Assembly (NCBI GenBank): GCA_037367405.1
Contig: JAZKJV010001876.1
Span: 1,426,001-1,490,000, forward strand
Reading direction: 5' to 3'
Length of the DNA stretch: 64,000 nt
Source: Ottelia alismoides
Taxonomy: Eukaryota > Streptophyta > Magnoliopsida > Alismatales > Hydrocharitaceae
The stretch's first letter is position 1. Every line of letters begins with the position of its first letter. Both the position numbers and the translations under genes were made by a program. This document shows positions 12,001 through 24,096 of the stretch, piece after piece. The notes below the pieces were generated by a model. The model was not told the DNA's origin, did not search any database, and worked only from the letters and a program-made list of their open reading frames with translations.

Positions 12001-13020
12001 TGATGAATCACAAGTTCATCATGCTAAAATTGGTCAATTAGGCTCTGTTCCCCAACATTCACAGGCATTTACTCATTAACAAAGCATCATTAGCATTCAT
12101 ACATGTGTAAATAATATCTGCATTTCATCATGCATAATTACAGTAAAAACCCTCAAGTGTAAATTAGCCCAAAAAGCCGTTAACTTCTCACATTTGTAAA
12201 TAATTCAACCTAATTCCGATTGACCCCAAACCACCTCCATTGTGTAGATATTACTAACTTCATTAAATAGAAAATACAAACACATTACTAGCCCCAATAA
12301 GTGTCAAATAATCCCAAAGTCTAATTTCACATCGGATAGACTAAAATGAGCACATCTCCCACACACAATGTCTGATTTTGGTCTACTCATTTTGAAGGTA
12401 CTACATTTTCAAATACCTTCAAAAAAGACCAATTTCGTAAAATTTGGAGCTCATACGTGAAAGTTGGGTTTTGGGCCTCTTTTGCGCATTTTAACTTTTT
12501 GCTATTTTGACCTGAGTTTCTATGTACAAAATTAACCCTTTTAATTTTATTTCTTCTTCATTTGTGTTCTTTGATGAAAGTTTTATAAAGCGATGCAAAA
12601 ATCCAAATCCAGATTAAAACTAAAATCAAAGAAACTGACCGAGTCCAAATGTCCATTGTGAGTCTGTACAAAAATGGTATGTTTCTTACTTCCATTTTAT
12701 TTTCCAATTTTTTTATTTATTAAAAATAAAAAAAATTAGATTAATGTGTAATTAATTTTTTGGTTTTTTATCGTATTTTTTCTAGAATTTTCATCCTCTC
12801 AAAAACCACCAAAAAATTACAATTACCCAAAAATCGGTTTTCTATACACATGAAAAACCACCAAAAATGCCACTTCACACAAATGACCTCTTTTGCTCAT
12901 GGGTCCTTCATGAAAGTTGTAGATCTCGTTGAGTCGAACAAATTTCGTGACGGAAATTTTTTGATCCGAGGTCATCTTCTATCTCTTTTTCCCTCTCCAA
13001 AATTTGAATTTTTTTTGTGC

Positions 13021-13144
13021 CACGTGGCAGCTCCAGGGTGTGCCAGGTTGCACCCCGCTTTCCCCCTCTCTCCAGCCGCACCCAGGTCACGTGCCTCGCA
13101 CGTGACCAACCTCCCACCTGCCAGGGTCACGTGCCCAGCACGTG
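13021..13144 (+). promoter_or_regulatory. G-box (CACGTG) cluster upstream of the Gypsy-M TATA box
   Basis: Five CACGTG cores at 13021, 13088, 13099, 13128 and 13139, the last four as two pairs with an 11-base period. The right LTR keeps four at 51551, 51618, 51658 and 51669, with CACGAG at 51629. CACGTG is known to bind plant bZIP and bHLH factors, and CACGTGGC resembles an ABA-response element. Stress induction of this LTR is inference. Confidence 0.6.
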
Positions 13145-13281
13145 ACCATTGTCATCTTCCCCAGCGGCCCCAGCCCTCTGTCTCCTCCGCGCATAACGCC
13201 GCATGCGGCCATCAAAGCCTCTAAGCTGTCGTTACACACCATTCACCTTCTCCAATCGATAACTCCATCTCCTCACCCTCT

Positions 13282-13288
13282 TATAAAA
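13282..13288 (+). promoter_or_regulatory. Putative TATA box, Gypsy-M left LTR
   Basis: TATAAAA followed by CCACGCACC, conserved in the right LTR at 51814-51820. It lies about 140 bases after the G-box cluster. Copia-B inserted 92 bases downstream, so this LTR's transcript would run into Copia-B antisense. Confidence 0.65.
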
Positions 13289-13368
13289 CCACGCACCCGT
13301 CGACGTTCTTCCCATCCGCCTTTCTCCATGCTTGCCGGTGACAGTGGTGTACCCTCTGGAGGCATGAT

Positions 13369-13373
13369 CCAAG
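13369..13373. repeat. Left target site duplication of Copia-B (CCAAG)
   Basis: CCAAG before the LTR start at 13374, repeated at 23944-23948. The single-copy, uninterrupted form is at 51901-51905 in the right LTR of Gypsy-M. Confidence 0.97.
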
Positions 13374-15898
13374 TGAAGGATATGGAATTATCCTCAAGCG
13401 CATCACGGAAGCGTAATCGTCGTATCGGATACGACGAAGAACGACTAGTCGTACTAGTTGTTCGGTGCAGCGGAATTTAAAAAATTTTATTCGATGAAAC
13501 CACATGATCCGAGAACCATTCTCAGATCGTTTCATCTATAACCACAAAAATTATAATGCAATACCTCTTGAAGCGTGGTTGATCAAGTCTCTAAAGAAAG
13601 AGACCTCCTGTCTCAAGTCTGATCGTCGGCGAGACTGCTTGCGAGCGCGGGGATGAACCGCGTTGTCCTCGCAATCCAAGAAGATGATCCAAGCATGGTT
13701 GCTCCAGATCTCGTCGCACGAGATCAAACGTCTCCTTCGTGAGAGGAACTCTCCAAGAAGACGGAGAACCGAAGAACGTCGAAGCGGCAGCGCGGTGGCG
13801 ATGGCGACGACGATTCCCTCCTCTAGGGTATGGTGGACGGCCACCAACAAGAGAGGGAGAAAGGGCTGGCGTGTAGAAGAAATGAGGGAGAGAGAGAGCT
13901 CCAATATATTGCAAGTTCTTAGAGAGCATAGAATGCCTCTCTATTTATAGGGTTTTGGGATCCATGGATCTCAATCCATGGGACACATAAAATCAATGGA
14001 TGAGATTGATTTGTGTCAATCCAATGGCCAAGATTGTTGTTGTCAAAAGCAACAAATTTAGGTTAAAATATATTTGAAAAAATCAAATATAATTTAGTCC
14101 TAAATCAACCCAACAAATAAGGAGAGAATGTGCATGGAGATTTCATCTCCATGCACCTTCCATGTTGGACGGCCACCCATTCCATATAGGAATGGTGTGC
14201 CGCCCACTATGGGAGTCCATGGAGGCAATCTCATGGATTCCCATGAGATTGCATATCTCCTTGATTTTTCTCTCTTATTTGTTTGCAACAAATTTATTGG
14301 GTTTTATTCTCCAAAAAATAATTCACAATTATCTTTGAGAATATTGCATTCTTGCCATGGAAAAAATTGTGAATCATATTCACAACCCAAAACAACACAT
14401 AATTCATATTGTTAATTAATTACACAATGTGTATCCAATACACATAATAATTAATCAACACATATAAATTATAATTAGCTCTCTCTAATACATTATAAAT
14501 CACATTTATAATATATTATGAATAATTGGATATTTCTATCCACATTATTCTTATCCACATTAATTAAATCACATTTAATTAAATTGGATAATTTCTTCAC
14601 ACATCAAGATGATTAAATCACATTTAATCATTATTTCTTCATTGCTTAGATCTTATGGAATTATTCTTGAACCCTTCAAGAATAATGCAATCTCTCCGCA
14701 GATACTTGGAGATAAGGACAGGGCGATTGTATTGTTCCACGTATAGTGACATGGATATTGAGATCATATCTCAAATCCAGATCGCGGGCCTCCCATAGAT
14801 GCTTGATTAAATCAAGACCGTAAATCTAATCTTCTCATTATATCTGAATCACATTCAGATCAATGTCCAACACTTGGACCAAGATCAGATCACTTCTCTA
14901 CTGAGAGGAGTCACTAAAATCCAGACCTGTTTCATCACTCCCTAGGAATGGAAGCGTCATGGTTATACAATCGTTTATGATCAAATCACCCTCAGGTATT
15001 CCCAATACCTGTACATCCTGCATACTGGAAGACTCAGACTAAACCCGAAGTATCGGATCAACTTTATATTGTCTACTTCATGGTTTTATCAGTAAGTTTC
15101 TCATTCGATCATTGGGAGTTGGTATCGATCATACACTTTCCAAAAGTGTATATCATACCTAGGTCTTGATCATATACTAAAAGTATATATCAAACCTACA
15201 AATTCAGTCAAGCTTCCAAAGCGAGACGACCATGCGCATGGAATTTGATTCATCCCAATATCTCATGAGTGAGCTCATGTCTTCCGGTTCAGTAACTGAA
15301 CCTGTATGATCCCTTTGAGAGATCGTATTACTCATATGCCCTTATATGCACACCAGCGCGCCGGTGTATAGACCTTGATTAGGTCATCAACCTATTGGTC
15401 TGCCGAATGTACATACTTGGACATATAGCAACACATCTGTCTCCGGTCAGAGGATGCGTGCCTATATCATGACAGCATATGATATAGGACTTTGGTTATC
15501 TCGATCTCGTTAAGTCAACTCTTTGACCTAACTAATCTGACACCTCCGAATCCCTATTCCTATGCAGAGGACCTGCATCAAGAGGTCAGTCAGATATCAG
15601 CCTTCAGAGATAAGGATTGCCATCTCCTACTCAGGCTGGAGATCATCTCTTAACAATCATTTGACGGTGCTTGATGAGTCCTCAATCTAACTCTTTAGAT
15701 ATTCATCCAAGCACCAGCCTCTATGATTCAATAGTTGAATCAACAGCTGTATGATTATTAAGATGGCTATGGTACATAACCCTAATTGTACTAAGGGACC
15801 TATTATACAAATTATTCATTCTTCATTTCAGATCAGGGAATGATATGTGCAATAACATTTATTGCATAATGGCTCGCCGTGGGCTCGCATTTCCAACA
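13374..15898 (-). repeat. Copia-B 3' LTR
   Basis: TG...CA ends read on the minus strand (start at 15898, end at 13374). Nearly identical to 21417-23943 and similar to the partial LTR at 62834-64000. Confidence 0.97.
13941..13950 (-). promoter_or_regulatory. Putative TATA box, Copia-B 3' LTR
   Basis: Reads CTATAAATAG on the minus strand, a near-perfect plant TATA box. The same box is at 21986-21995 and, in Copia-C, at 63398-63407. Confidence 0.65.
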
Positions 15899-15913
15899 AT
15901 CTCCCACTAGCCC
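15899..15913 (-). other. Polypurine tract of Copia-B
   Basis: Reads GGGCTAGTGGGAGAT on the minus strand, directly next to the 3' LTR and matching the tract of Copia-A. Confidence 0.9.
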
Positions 15914-16365
15914 AAAGAGCCATTAATGGGATAATAATTTAAACTCACACTCATGTGACAATCATAGGCTATTTAGAAAATAGCAAGGTAAGCTGATCAG
16001 TCACTCTGTTCCCGCGAGACTACGCCAAGTCCTTTTACGGCACTTGCATATCCCCAGTAACAATGCTCGTATCCAATGCGAATGTTGCATCTTATGCAAC
16101 TAATACTCAATCTTGTTAGTTACAGTGTCCTTGACACTACAGCTTAACAATTATCATAACCAGTATTTCCATAATCCTTATCAGAATATCCTTATTCCTG
16201 GAGATCTCTATCTCCTAAGGTATCTATAGTTAAGACCTTTTAGATCACTATCTATAAAGTCTTAAACTTTTGAAGATAAGACTTTGAGATCACTATCTCA
16301 AAAATCTTGTCATCTATGAAGATTTTGTCATTACTGCAACCAAGTGTTTTATTTCCATAGTAGGA

Positions 16366-16581
16366 TTAGCAACAGTTTACTACTCCCACTGCATGGCAGC
16401 CATCTGGCTTTTGTGCACATCTAGCACACACTTGGCTTCTCAGAACTGATGCCCAAAGGCAAGTAGTTCTAGCATTCACTTCCTCAACTCTTTGAGGTGC
16501 TATCCCTTTAGATAGGTCAGTACCATATCTTAAGGGATGGAAGCCATTACTGGAATTTTCCATAAAACGGAATATGTCCAA
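16366..16581 (-). pseudogene. Copia-B RT/RNase H connection remnant
   Basis: A 71-codon open stretch with GFHPLRYGTDLSKGIAPQ near its start and QKPDGCHAVGVV near its end, the Copia segment between RT and RNase H. It is homologous to 7290-7560 in Copia-A. This short open run is all that remains readable. The downstream RNase H side toward 15914 has no usable frame. Confidence 0.75.
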
Positions 16582-16729
16582 GATGTACTATAAATGTCAC
16601 AGTCCCATTATCCTCTTCTCTTTGCTTCTGAACAACTTCAGAACTAAGATCTGAGAGGCATCTTTGAAATCATATTTCAAGTTATGGAACAACCAGATTA
16701 TAAAACACTAATTATTCTCCTTATATCAT

Positions 16730-17265
16730 TTTTAAATGACTAGGATATCATCTACATTTAGCACGATGAACACAAAAGCACTCCCACTAAGCTTCATATG
16801 GTTCATCAAGATTCTATCTGAAATCATAACATTTATAATTTCATCAAATCTTATGATCCAACTTCAAGAAGCTTAATTGAGTCCATAGATGGATTCCATA
16901 GCTTGCACACCTTGCTTTCCTCAACCATGAAGCCCTGGGGCTACTTCATAGGAATATCCTCAAAGAGGCATTCGTAGAGGAATGCAATGTTGACTTACAT
17001 CTTGAAGATGCAATAGTCAAGTTATGTAGCTAAGGTTAGCAATATTATGATGGTTTTAAGCATGGTCACCGAAGAGCAAGTCTCATTGCAAGCAATGTCT
17101 TCTCTTCCAGTGTGTAGCTTATGGCTACGAACCGTGCTTTGAAGATCTCTACCTTCTCATCAGGTTCCCTGTCTCTTGAAGATCCATTTACACCTTTACA
17201 GGTCTTACCCATATAGGTGGATCCTCGAGGGTCCATATACAACACTTGTATATGAAGTCTACATT
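16730..17265 (-). pseudogene. Copia-B reverse transcriptase remnant
   Basis: The minus strand shows GSAFVFIVLNVDDILVI around 16730-16785, with the catalytic NVDD codons at 16747-16758, followed by a TAA stop as in Copia-A. Upstream pieces, up to about 17265, match the RT start seen in Copia-A. The YVDD tyrosine is asparagine in both elements. It is broken by stops and frameshifts. Confidence 0.8.
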
Positions 17266-17619
17266 AGACTTTTATTGCTATCCATCTATCCATGCTATGA
17301 TCTTCAGAAGCTTCATCACATGAAGTTCGATCATTGTCAGATTTCTCTAACACATGGAATCCATCCTCAAACTCATTTGAAGAGGTATTAGTGTTTCATC
17401 TTTAATTGTCCTTTTAGTTTCCAATTTCAGGAGTCTCATTATCTTCTCAAAGAAAATGAGTTCCTATACTTCATTTTCATCTTGATTCTCAAGAGTCTCA
17501 ACCTCTAAGAATCACATTCTCGGAGATGAGATATTTTAAGAATCTCAAGGTCATAAAGTAGGTATCCAATACCATCCTTTATTTTCCTAATGAAGCAGCA
17601 CTCTCAAGTGCTAGATTCC

Positions 17620-18000
17620 AAGATACATGGAACCTTATTTAGGATATACATTGTAGTCTCTACTACACATATATACCTGGAAACTAAGGGATAATTATGC
17701 TAAAATTCAACATTGATAAGATCATGTTACACATGATCCAATTGTATCTACCTATAACTCTTTTGAGTTAAGGTGTGTTAGGAGGATCGAGATAGAAATG
17801 ATATTCATATCTCCATAAGGTATTCTTCGAATTTATCTAGTAGGTACTTGCTACCTAGATTAGATCAAATTCATTTTATCTTCCTTCAAACTTTGGTTCT
17901 AAACCAAAATTAATGAAATCTTTGAACATTTCAAAGGTTTCTTAGGTGAAGAGAAGAAATCTCATATCATACAATCATCAATAGATATCACATATCCATA
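17620..18000 (-). pseudogene. Copia-B integrase core remnant
   Basis: The minus strand carries a YGYVISIDD-like start just below 18008 and a YILNKVP-type motif near 17625-17660, the ends of the Copia integrase core. The frames between are interrupted. Confidence 0.7.
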
Positions 18001-18007
18001 ATGTTTA

Positions 18008-18199
18008 CTATGATACAGATGATCTGCATACATCAATATGTATGAGATCCTGAATACCTTGACATCTTACACCATTCCCAAAGAAGGGTGTTTTGGACAT
18101 TTTACTTTGAATACAATATTCATAAGTATGTAAGTTTTGAAATTTTAGACATTCTAAAGTTTCATCTCTTACTAGTCTATTGATCAAATCGATAGACAA
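18008..18199 (-). pseudogene. Copia-B GAG-pre-integrase remnant
   Basis: A 63-codon open stretch with INRLVRDETLECLKF, YEYCIQSKM, TPFFGNG and LIHIDVC. It is collinear with 5644-5835 in Copia-A and ends at the same stop codon context, after which the integrase sense continues in another frame. Confidence 0.85.
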
Positions 18200-21100
18200 A
18201 TGTCCAAGGCTCGATGCTAGATCATTGTCAAATGATCTTCATCCTCCTATTGATCTTAAGGTTTAATTTCAGTATTCAGAAATGTTAATGAACCATTCAT
18301 TAATTTTTCTAATTTATGCGGAGTCCACTAGATTTTAGATTACTATCTGAAATATTTTCATCATAACTCTTTATGATAGTTCTATCTCAGAATTCATGTT
18401 TATTTCCAACATTTAGAAACAAACAATGAGTGTATTCTTATATCTAGGTCATAGAGACATTCTCTACGACTAAGGGCTCTCCCACTGAAATTAACAAGTC
18501 TATTAATCCGACAGAGATTGTTGCAACAATTGCATCAATATTCATGTGGACAACTATAAACCTTTAAGAACAAATTTTCCAGTCTTCTAAAACATATGCA
18601 ACCCATTGCAAATGTCATCAGAAGATTGAGATACAATTATTTGACTTTATCTTGTTCAATAAGTAAGTCAATATCAATGATTTATGTAGATTATTCTGAT
18701 GCTCCATCCGAGTCCTTTTCTAAGGATTCTAGACAGACTTGATAGTCATACTATCAACACATCAACTTATTGCAGTATTGGCACTCATCCAACTCTTTGG
18801 ATGTCATATGGAAGTCACAGAAGTCCAGTCAACTCTTTGACTTTCCTTCTTTCTTGGGTCCAACCCATGCTTCCATTGCGCTCCCTTTATCTATAAGCAA
18901 CCATTGCTTAAGACTAAGGATCTCTTACAATAAATTCAAAAAGAATTCAAAATAAGAGTATTTCAACATTTATTTATGCTTCATTAAATTCACACAATGT
19001 GAATACTATGAAGCTTCATGAATGACTAGAGTGTAGACAGTAGAATAATGACACTCATCATCTACATCCATCTAAACTCATAAAACATAGGTTCAGGTAG
19101 GTACTCCAACAATTTGAATACATCATCTCTTTATAGAGCTACCATTCTACATGATGCAGAGAACCATGTCACTCATGATTAAATGTCAAGAGCACATATG
19201 TATGCCAAAAAATCTTCATTGATTTTATAAGGATTATATGACAATTATGATCATCATCATCATGTCACTTCCAAAGTACATTTGATGATACCAAGACTAT
19301 AGAGACATACAAACCCTAGGGTTGTAGTCCTATCATCTATTTAATTGTCATTCCTCAATATTATGAGGAAACTTGCACATTGCAACCACATACATTATGT
19401 GTCCAATTGCAAGTACAATATCTGGATCATGAGTCCAATCCAAGATATTTCACTGGTTACTATTGAGTATTTCATTGAGTGGGTTTTAATGAAGGATTAT
19501 CTGAAATAAGAAATTTGCATAAATATATAAATATATATATTTTACTTTGATTTAGGATTTTTATATCAAAGTTGTCTTGCCTTGTCAACATTGAAAGTTC
19601 ATTCCCTTAATCACTTTCAATGTAAGAGATATACTTACCATTATATCTCAAGCAAGATCTGGGATCTCCTTCCTTATCTTTGTTGCATCCCAATAATATG
19701 AGAACCTACAACTCGGATAAAAATAAGCGGGAACACATTCCGCCTTGCAAGTCCAACTTGCATCTCCCAATTCGGTCTTTAACACCCGGGCCCACCACCC
19801 CTAAGGCAATGTTGACCCGTCATTAATTGAACCAACCGTCAACAGGAATACAACTCGCTATGCGCAATCCAATATCGCCCCAATAATATGAGGACCCGAT
19901 ATTGGGGTCACTACGCATACGTCCTTACTCTTTCAAGAAGCGACGAGCCCGATCCAGATGCGCTTGCATACAGGAGCTGTCACTTCGGACAGGCGTCTCC
20001 CACATGCAATCCCTGGCGACGGAACCCTCCGCCTTGACGGGAGACCATGGATGTCACTTATGTGATCCTCCATATCATATTCAAATTTTAATTAATTATC
20101 GTGAATCACATTCACATAATTAATTCTTCCAAGGGAATTATTAACTCTAATCATATTAGAGTATTTCAATTGGACATAATCAACTTAATCATATTAAATT
20201 AATTATCAATCCAATTCAATCAATCAAACTTGATTATTTTACTTGAATATATATATATATGGTAATATCTCAAAATACGTATTAATTCGAATTTTAATAA
20301 TTAGAAAAATACATCTTAATCCCTCGGACATTATCCCGGCCCTACCCGCTGTCATGGCCAGTACCGACGAGAGTGGGACGGACCACATACGTTGCAACCC
20401 GCAACCCCAATGCTCTCCGACTAGGCACCATATCCGCCCCGGGAAAGGATAATGCCAAATTGATTAATTTGTACTTGAGATGATCATCGGTTCTTCAACC
20501 GAAATTATACCATATAGTAATAATCAAAACATTTTTGATTATAAGGAAATTTGCTAGACAAATTCCCAAATCCTATTCAAGCATCAAGTTTGAAAGATTG
20601 TGGTTTCCAATTATGATTTAGATCACATCTTAATCAATTATTGGTTAAGGCAATGTCATTTAAGGGAATAATTATCATCAAATATTTCACAAATATTTAT
20701 GCACAATTATTCTAGGAAATTAAACAATTTAATTTCACTAAATGATTAAATGACAATCACCAATCAAACATTAAGTTTGATGAATGTGCTTCCAATTAAG
20801 ATTTAGATCAAATCTAATCAATTAATTGGTTGAGGCCAAGTCAATTATGTAAATAATCATCTTCAAATATTTCACAAATATTTTTCATGATTATTTCACG
20901 AAATTAACAATTAATTTCACTAATTGACAATCACTTGGTTCTAGATTAGGACTGTAATTTCAGCAGTGACCCCTTCTTACTAAAATTAGCATATCTCAAT
21001 CATATTAAATCCAAATTAGACAAAATCAATTTTCATAGATTGCTAATTTGATTTAGGACAGAATCCAAGTGATGTTACACGCATTTCGAGGCAAGTCTAA

Positions 21101-21401
21101 ACAGTAATTAACATTTTAATCACGTTCAGATCTACAGTTCCCGCAACAGTGTATACATGTTCATTAAAACAACCATATCTAGAGCATACGAAATCCGATT
21201 TACGTAAACTCAGATCCTATGGTTTCCTTATTTAATGGGGAACAAAATCCAAGTATTAAATTCGTGTTTAAACAATTTAAACAGTGACGAATTTATTTAC
21301 TAAACAGATCTGCGAAATTAAATGCGATAAAAACTTTCGCGACCTTAACGAACCCAAGTCGTCCTCGGTTTTTCGAATCATATTCGAAACCGTCGACCTA
21401 A
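18200..21401 (-). other. Copia-B leader and decayed gag region
   Basis: Homologous to Copia-A 2671-5640. No coherent gag frame. A 73-codon frame running antisense at 19902-20123 is also open in Copia-A, but it begins with TTG and shows nothing recognisable. Otherwise I see nothing in it. Confidence 0.6.
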
Positions 21402-21414
21402 GGCTCTGATACCA
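21402..21414 (-). other. Primer binding site of Copia-B, initiator-Met tRNA type
   Basis: Reads TGGTATCAGAGCC on the minus strand, two bases inside the 5' LTR end at 21417. Confidence 0.95.
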
Positions 21415-21416
21415 CA

Positions 21417-23943
21417 TGAAGGATATGGAATTATCCTCAAGCGCATCACGGAAGTGTGATCGTCGTATCGGATACGACGAAGAACGACTTGTCGTACTAG
21501 TTGTTCGGTGCAGCGGAATTTAAAAAATTTTATTCGATGAAACCACATGATCCGAGAACCATTCTCAGATCGTTTCATCTATAACAACAACAAGTATAAT
21601 GCAATACCTCTTGAAGCGTGGTTGATCAAGTCTCTAAAGAAAGAGACCTCCTGTCTCAAGTCCGATCGTCGGCGAGACTGCTTGCGAGCGCGGGGATGAA
21701 CCGCGTTGTCCTCGCAATCCAAGAAGATGATCCAAGCATGGTTGCTCCAGATCTCGTCGCACGAGATCAAACGTCTCCTTCGTGAGAGGAACTCTCCAAG
21801 AAGACGGAGAACCGAAGAACGTCGAAGCGGCAGCGCGGTGGCGATGGCGACGACGATTTCCTCCTCTAGGGTATGGTGGACGACCACCAACAAGAGAGGG
21901 AGAAAGGGCTGGCGTGTAGAAGAAATGAGGGAGAGAGAGAGAGCTCCAATATATTGCAAGTTCTTAGAGAGCATAGAATGCCTCTCTATTTATAGGGTTT
22001 TGGGATCCATGGATCTCAATCCATGGGACACATAAAATCAATGGATGAGATTGATTTGTGTCAATCCAATGACCAAGATTGTTGTTGTCAAAAGCAACAA
22101 ATTTAGGTTAAAATATATTTGAAAAAATCAAATATAATTTAGTCCTAAATCAACCCAACAAATAAGGAGAGAATGTGCATTGAGATTTCATCTCCATGCA
22201 CCTTCCATGTTGGACGGCCACCCATTCCATATAGGAATGGTGTGCCGCCCACTATGGGAGTCCATGGAGGCAATCTCATGGATTCCCATGAGATTGCATA
22301 TCTCCTTGATTTTTCTCTCTTATTTGTTTGCAACAAATTTATTGGGTTTTATTCTCCAAAAAATAATTCACAATTATCTTTGAGAATATTGCATTCTTGC
22401 CATGGAAAAAATTGTGAATCATATTCACAACCCAAAACAACACATAATTCATATTGTTAATTAATTACACAATGTGTATCCAATACACATAATAATTAAT
22501 CAACACATATAAATTATAATTAGCTCTCTCTAATACATTATAAATCACATTTATAATATATTATGAATAATTGGATATTTCTATCCACATTATTCTTATC
22601 CACATTAATTAAATCACATTTAATTAAATTGGATAATTTCTTCACACATCAAGATGATTAAATCACATTTAATCATTATTTCTTCATTGCTTAGATCTTA
22701 TGGAATTATTCTTGAACCCTTCAAGAATAATGCAATCTCTCCGCAGATACTTGGAGATAAGGACAGGGCGATTGTATTGTTCCACGTATAGTGACATGGA
22801 TATTGAGATCATATCTCAAATCCAGATCGCGGGCCTCCCATAGATGCTTGATTAAATCAAGACCGTAAATCTAATCTTCTCATTATATCTGAATCACATT
22901 CAGATCAATGTCCAACACTTGGACCAAGATCAGATCACTTCTCTACTGAGAGGAGTCACTAAAATCCAGACCTGTTTCATCACTCCCTAGGAATGGAAGC
23001 GTCATGGTTATACAATCGTTTATGATCAAATCACCCTCAGGTATTCCCAATACCTGTACATCCTGCATACTGGAAGACTCAGACTAAACCCGAAGTATCG
23101 GATCAACATTATACTGTCTACATCATGGTTTTATCAGTAAGTTTCTCATTCGATCATTGGGAGTTGGTATCGATCATACACTTTCCAAAAGTGTATATCA
23201 TACCTAGGTCTTGATCATATACTAAAAGTATATATCAAACCTACAAATTCAGTCAAGCTTCCAAAGCGAGACGACCATGCGCATGGAATTTGATTCATCC
23301 CAATATCTCATGAGTGAGCTCATGTCTTCCGGTTCAGTAACTGAACCTGTATGATCCCTTTGAGAGATCGTATTACTCATATGCCCTTATATGCACACCA
23401 GCGCGCCGGTGTATAGACCTTGATTAGGTCATCAACCTATTGGTCTGCCGAATGTACATACTTGGACATATAGCAACACATCTGTCTCCGGTCAGAGGAT
23501 GCGTGCCTATATCATGACAGCATATGATATAGGACTTTGGTTATCTCGATCTCGTTAAGTCAACTCTTTGACCTAACTAATCTGACACCTCCGAATCCCT
23601 ATTCCTATGCAGAGGACCTGCATCAAGAGGTCAGTCAGATATCAGCCTTCAGAGATAAGGATTGCCATCTCCTACTCAGGCTGGAGATCATCTCTTAACA
23701 ATCATTTAACGGTGCTTGATGAGTCCTCAATCTAACTCTTTAGATATTCATCCAAGCACCAGCCTCTATGATTCAATAGTTGAATCAACAGCTGTATGAT
23801 TATTAAGATGGCTATGGTACATAACCCTAATTGTACTAAGGGACCTATTATACAAATTATTCATTCTTCATTTCAGATCAGGGAATGATATGTGCAATAA
23901 CATTTATTGCATAATGGCTCGCCGTGGGCTCGCATTTCCAACA
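21417..23943 (-). repeat. Copia-B 5' LTR
   Basis: 2,527 bases, nearly identical to 13374-15898. The putative TATA box at 21986-21995 reads CTATAAATAG on the minus strand. It is followed on the right by the CCAAG target duplication (23944-23948) and Gypsy-M LTR. Confidence 0.97.
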
Positions 23944-23948
23944 CCAAG
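23944..23948. repeat. Right target site duplication of Copia-B (CCAAG)
   Basis: Pairs with 13369-13373. Confidence 0.97.
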
Positions 23949-24096
23949 GTGTCCAGCTAATACCTTGTTGTTGCTCAGTGCAGTCGAGCTTCACTTACGC
24001 AGGCGTTGAAGCAGACATCGAGAGCGATGCCTCGCAGCTCTTCTCCCCAAGCGAAGTTCATCATCTCCTTCATTGCAGGTACACCTCCTCGCCCTT
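23949..24096 (+). repeat. Gypsy-M left LTR, second segment
   Basis: 148 bases collinear with 51906-52053 in the right LTR. It is bounded by Copia-B on the left and Gypsy-N on the right. The last five bases, CCCTT (24092-24096), are the left target duplication of Gypsy-N. Confidence 0.95.

Larger units (their letters stand above)
12001..13373 (+). repeat. Gypsy-M left LTR, first segment (U3 and promoter)
   Basis: Collinear with 50541-51905. It starts TGATGAATCACAAGTTCATCA, an internal palindrome. AT-rich U3 runs to about 13010, followed by a G-box cluster and a TATA box. It is cut at 13373 by Copia-B. Confidence 0.95.
13374..23943 (-). mobile_element. Copia-B: recent, complete but coding-dead Copia element
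   Basis: LTRs of 2,525 and 2,527 bases flank a 5.5 kb interior, with a perfect 5-bp target duplication. The primer site is on the right and the purine tract on the left, so it reads on the minus strand. The two LTRs differ at only about 20 places by eye (under 1%). Yet the pol remnants are full of stops and frameshifts, several at the same positions as in Copia-A. It is the same family as Copia-A with a shorter LTR lacking the CT expansion. Confidence 0.97.

Noticed and set aside
13663..13950. Arg/Ser-rich ORF repeated at 21706-22035 and 63123-63311
   Set aside because: It lies in the Copia LTR R/U5, antisense to the element. The repeats are LTR copies.
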